Shown: piece by piece, positions 58,393-64,000 of the stretch
Layout of the letters: each line of letters starts with the position of its first letter
How positions within the stretch are numbered: position 1 is the stretch's first letter
Position numbers and translations under genes: made by a program
The notes under the pieces: generated by a model
The model's database searches: none
What the model saw: only the letters and a program-made list of their open reading frames with translations
Told to the model about the DNA's origin: nothing
Source: Pigoraptor vietnamica
Lineage: Eukaryota > Opisthokonta > Filasterea
DNA length: 64,000 nt
Assembly (NCBI GenBank): GCA_943704525.1
Contig: CALSCQ010003162.1
Location: forward strand, 60,644-124,643
Direction of reading: 5' to 3'

Positions 58393-59373
58393 TTCTGGGG
58401 GCTGCGCTCGGGGCGCGCAGACACGACGAAGTGCTCAGCCCCCTCACGCGCTCGTTCTGCGTCAAGCACCAACATCACACAAGCAAGGGCGTTTAGTTGT
58501 GGGGCGCAGCAACTCCCGAGTGGAAAATGCACACAAAGTGGGATTAAACTCACCGAGACGCTGTGAGGATGGTTTGGGAACTCCTTATTCCGTGGATTGC
58601 GCCACGGCCGTGGTTCACGCACAGTTGGTGCGATAGTCGACAAACAAGCGAGCGGCGTGCACTGCAAGCCACCGCCGCAGGAGAACCACGAAGGTTCCTG
58701 AAGTGACTCGGGCACAAAAGCGCGCGCAGCGTGTGCATATAATGTGCTGCGCGCGTTGCCAGAGGCTGTGCGAGAATGGGGCCTGGTCCAGCACCATGCT
58801 GTCGTTCCCGCGTTTTCTGTTTCAGACTGTTATGATATTTAATTTTTATAATGTACTTTATTCTACTTTTTAATACCGTTTCTGATGAAATACTGTTTGC
58901 AGAGAAGTAGTTAAAATTTCCAATACATTTTGTTATACATTTGCATTGTCCGGCGACATCGCTACATAATTTTCAGGATGTGATGGGGCACGTGCGTCCA
59001 TCTTTCCCGCCACACAGTCGGAAAGCGCTGCGGTTCTTCTCTTCCTGCGCACTTTTCGCTGCAACCCCTCACACCAGGACACCTTTCATTAGCAATAATA
59101 ACCGTCTCGACAACGCAGAATTGAGATCTGTGGGCATATACTTTGTACGGTGAACTCACGCAAGTCAAATTCAAAGCCTTGATCTTGATAAACACTCACT
59201 CTTTGCCACGCAGATCTGTGGGCAAAGACTTGTACGGTGAACGCAAGTCAAATCTTCGACAAACACTCACTTTGCCACATTTTTTTTTAATGCGTCTCAT
59301 TGAGGAAAGCGAGCAGTCGCTCTCTGTTCCGTTCTCTCTGCGCGCACAAGAGCAAATGTGAGCAAGTCCGACA
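58393..59373. other. Gene-free stretch with AT-rich island
   Basis: About 980 bp upstream of the TRANK1-like gene and downstream of the RS-rich gene. The part 58825-58960 is very AT-rich for this window (TTAATTTTTATAATG and similar). A tandem duplication lies at 59124-59278. No coding exon found. Confidence 0.5.
59124..59278. repeat. Imperfect tandem duplication
   Basis: Copy 1 (59124-59209) and copy 2 (59212-59278) both start AGATCTGTGGGCA and end AACACTCAC…TTTGCCAC. Copy 2 lacks about 19 nt. It lies in the 3' flank of the RS-rich gene, so it may be part of that transcript's 3' UTR. Confidence 0.9.
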
Positions 59374-60532
59374 TCACAGGGCTTGCTCCCGCCAACTGAC
59401 AGCCGGCATGTTTCGCACCTCCTTGTCCTCGCTTGATTTCTTGAGCTTCATCTTTATCTTCTTCCCGGAAATTGCGCTCCGTGCACGATCCTTCATGTAC
59501 TGCATTGCCATTCGACACATGACGACAACCCCAGCGTCAGACGGCTCACACACAACACCTCCAAGCGAATTCTATGTGTTGACTGCCGCACCTTTGAAAG
59601 TTTTACCGGTCCGTCGCCATCCTTGTCCTTCTTATGCTGCACAAGCCATTTGCCCATCCAAGAGTTACATTCAGCGTGCGGACACCACCATGTTGACACC
59701 GATAGATGAACGCCACCACATCGATGACGAGGAACTCATGCGCAAATTTCAAACCAGTGGACAACACGGCCGCACCCTTTTGGTCTTCTTATGCTTCTTG
59801 CTCTTCTTGTGCTTGCTGCTCTTCTTTGGCTTTCGCCGCTCTGAAAACAACGTACGCAAGCGCCGAATCAGCCAAAACCGTGGACGAGCAACCCATGGAC
59901 GCCACAACCCATCGAATGAAAAAGACGCGATGTGGCGCCAGACACGATGCATATTGACGAAGGCAGTGCGTCGACTGCGAGACACCCATCCATACCTTCA
60001 GAACTCGAGCCGCTTTCAGAGCTCGATCCGCTGCTGCTATCAGAGGCGCTCGAGCTGTTGCTACCGGAGTTGTCTGACGATGAACTTTCTTCGTCCCGGC
60101 CTTTTCGCCGGTCTGCGACATTTCATCCGTCAATAAACTAGAAACGCCCGCAAACGCAGCCACTTTTCACACCGTACCTTTCGACCTGCTTCTGCTCCGA
60201 CTGCGTTTTCGCTCATTGGCAGACGCCCGCACGTCACGGCCTGGACTTCTGCTTCTTTCCCGCCGCTCAACACTCGGCCGGTCAAGCGGGCTTCGGCTGC
60301 GACGGCGTCCGTCCCGATCCCTTTCCCGGTCACGCGAGCGCTCCCTCACGGCATCTCGGGAATCTCTCCGAGCATCGTCTCTCCTCTTCTCGTCACGCCC
60401 CCGGCTCCTGCTCCTGCTCCTGCTCCTGCTGCGACTTCGGCTCCGCCCACGTCGACTGTCACGTGCATCGCGCCGACTGTCGTCGCTCCGGTCGCGGCGC
60501 CGATCTATCTCTCGCCCGCTGTCACGGTCCAT
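59374..60532 (-). CDS. RS/RD-rich, Ser- and Lys-rich nuclear protein
   Basis: Five exons (60178-60532, 59996-60112, 59776-59840, 59592-59636, 59374-59499) close in phase and give 235 aa. Residues 1-118 are almost only R, S, D and E, with an unbroken run of seven to eight RS dipeptides. A polyserine stretch (EESSSSDNSGSNSSSASD) follows, then a Lys/His-rich stretch (KKSSKHKKSKKHKKTKR) and a compact C-terminus with YMKDRARSAISGKKIKMKLK. RS domains are phosphorylated by SRPK/CLK kinases and occur in splicing factors, but no RRM or zinc finger is present. The C-terminal block may define a family I cannot name. Role in pre-mRNA splicing is inferred, and is plausible in such an intron-rich genome. 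Confidence 0.75.
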
Positions 60533-61049
60533 CCTCCATGGGGCACGTCATGCGTCACTGGCTTTGCGTAAAGATGTACAAGGGTCCGACTTGCGAAAGC
60601 ACGGTTTGTGAAAAGTTCTGGGTTCCAGTTTTCCGACTCGGTAACAGCATTTCCGATATATCGGAATATCTCCTTCACGTGACCAGAGTAACCCACCCAG
60701 AACTTTTGTTCTCGACAGATTTATTTGGACTTCTGTTGCTCCATCTTCAAAATCTTTGAAATTTTCAAATAAAAAGTCTCCCACCACTCGGGCCATACAG
60801 CTGACGACTTGCAAACCGAAACACTGGTCGATCGAAATCACATCTGGAGCGTTTCTCATAATGAGCTTCGTTCTCTTATTGACAGTGTCTGCGGCTATCG
60901 TGCGTTGTGGGTGAAAGGCTTGCGTTGAAAGGCTAGGGCGCATCCGTAACGCCTCTGTTTGACTTTGCGTCGAAATCGGCTCGGTGTTCGTCGCTGAGCG
61001 AGTAACCTTTTTTACTTTCTTGTGTGTGGCGAACGCCATCCCCTGAAAA
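60533..61049. other. Divergent promoter of RS-rich gene and Rpt1
   Basis: 517 bp between start codons, lower in GC than the genes. It carries CACGTGACCAGA at 60676-60687, identical to the Rab1 upstream site. A 169-codon open frame covers it on the minus strand but is judged spurious. Confidence 0.5.
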
Positions 61050-63115
<2,066 letters not shown>

Positions 63116-63357
63116 GGTGTCGGCGCCGAATGGACTAGGGTCAATGGGCCAATACATGTGGAGATCTCGATATTAGCAGCGTGTGCGCTGACTTGGTCGC
63201 TACCGCACTTTCGCTCACATTGTGACTCATACTGTTTCCCGTCAAGGCGTTCCTTGATGTAACTCGATGTAACTCGCTGAACGATTCGTTTTTCACAAAC
63301 GCAAACGGACTGTATAGAGCTGTGCATTAACGCAACGCGCCGCGATTCGCTGAGCGT

Positions 63358-63898
63358 TCACTTGGCATCGCGCTTGGGGGGCGCCGGAAGGTATCTGAGG
63401 GAAGAGGGAGCATGTCAGCAACGGCTTGACGAAACTCGATACACACACATATAATGGGGGGTCACTCACTTTCGGAGCTCGGGCAACAGGTCCTCGTAAT
63501 TGCTGCCGGCGGCGGGAGTTCCGATGGCAAGCGCGTTCCACACGCCCTTCTCCTTGTACAGCTGCAGGAAATTGACACGAGCAAATAAGATTCCATGCAC
63601 ACACGCGTCTCGCACGCACAGAAGCCACACACGCGCCCACACGCACACGCACATACACACACGCGCGCGCGCGCGGACGCTCAACGCACCTTTCCAAAGA
63701 TGAGACCCTGGTTCTCGTCGCGGTGGGCCGAGGGAAGGCTGAACGAGCACAGCTCGGCGCCAGAGTCCTCCGCCACGAACCTGAGGTTGAGGCCCTCGAC
63801 GTCGCGGAAAGTGCCGCCGTGGAAGCAGTTCACGACGACGCAAATGCTGTTCGCGCGCTGAACCTTGTTGAAGTCGATGAGGAAGTCGTCGTTCGCAC
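63358..63898 (-). CDS. TerD-domain protein (5' partial)
   Basis: The last three exons are visible (63690-63898, 63470-63561, 63358-63394). Exon 63690-63898 begins with a split codon after a CAG acceptor, so more exons lie beyond the window. The visible protein reads NDDFLIDFNKVQRANSICVV, GGTFRDVEGLNLRFV, SGAELCSFSLPSAHRDENQG, LIFGKLYKEKGVWNALAIGT and ELRKYLPAPPKRDAK. This is the C-terminal part of a TerD domain, a calcium-binding beta-sandwich first known from bacterial tellurite resistance and also found in some protists and fungi (for example Dictyostelium cAMP-binding proteins). The conserved FxDVxxLxL and LIFGKLYKxxGxW motifs are present. Possibly an old bacterial acquisition, now with introns. 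Confidence 0.8.
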
Positions 63899-63962
63899 CT
63901 GCGCACGCGACATCGCGTCAGAAGCATGCTCGTGGCAAACACGTGCAATCAATGACTCCTCC

Positions 63963-63963
<1 letters not shown>

Positions 63964-64000
<37 letters not shown>
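63964..64000 (+). repeat. C homopolymer at the window edge
   Basis: An unbroken run of 37 C runs to the last base and may continue. It lies upstream of the visible TerD exons, in an intron or promoter. A run this long may also be an assembly or sequencing artefact. Confidence 0.9.

Noticed and set aside
59975-59996. 21-nt intron candidate in the RS-rich gene (GTATGG to TCGCAG)
   Set aside because: Too short to splice. The acceptor at 59841 gives the correct phase and a Lys-rich exon.

Overview
This is a eukaryotic nuclear window. Nearly every gene is split by short introns (about 50 to 200 nt) with GT-AG ends, and the donor is usually GTGNGT. Coding sequence is GC-rich and intergenic gaps are only 30 to 1000 bp and more AT-rich. 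There are no operons and no bacterial gene layout. The gene set includes a ciliary adenylate kinase (AK7), a SCAR/WAVE protein, a striatin, the AP-4 sigma chain, site-1 protease, LRR1, Aven, Rab1 and Rpt1. It suggests a free-living flagellated or amoeboflagellate protist with a full endomembrane and actin toolkit. I cannot fix the lineage from sequence alone.

Layout, left to right: 5'-truncated coiled-coil/Pro-Gln-rich gene (+); glutaredoxin (-) head to head with LRR1 (+); a very large PHLPP-like phosphatase fused to an AGC kinase (-); ribosomal protein L12/uL11 (+); MARCH-type RING-CH E3 (-); Aven (+) tail to tail with an At4g15545-like coiled-coil protein (-); site-1 protease (+); a C6orf120/UPF0669-like secreted protein (+); UBR1-type N-recognin (-); AP-4 sigma (-); striatin (+); a 71-residue small protein that needs splicing to be seen (+); a LIM protein with exon-encoded repeats (+); AK7 (-); Rab1 (-); MEMO1 (-); an unrecognised 174-residue protein (+); SCAR/WAVE (-); a 3273-residue TRANK1-like ankyrin/SF1-helicase protein (-); an RS-rich protein (-); proteasome ATPase Rpt1 (+); and a 5'-truncated TerD-domain protein (-) next to a C homopolymer at the window edge.

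For 25 of the 26 genes (the UPF0669-like gene has a single exon and gene 1 needs no splicing in the window) I placed exon ends by hand so that phases close and the protein matches its family. Lengths then agree closely with known orthologues: L12 165 aa, AP-4 sigma 143, Rab1 204, Rpt1 437, MEMO1 292, AK7 696, S1P 1024. The genes do not form a single pathway. Protein turnover recurs (LRR1, MARCH, UBR1, Rpt1), as do signalling and trafficking (PHLPP-kinase, striatin, WAVE, Rab1, AP-4, S1P).

The most interesting observations are: the RA-like/PH/LRR/PP2C/AGC-kinase fusion, with a replaced catalytic-loop lysine and a TATA-like element in the joining intron; a 12-nt microexon and a duplicated exon/donor junction in the AP-4 sigma gene; two GC-AG introns with the same donor hexamer; and an X-box-like site upstream of the ciliary AK7 gene.
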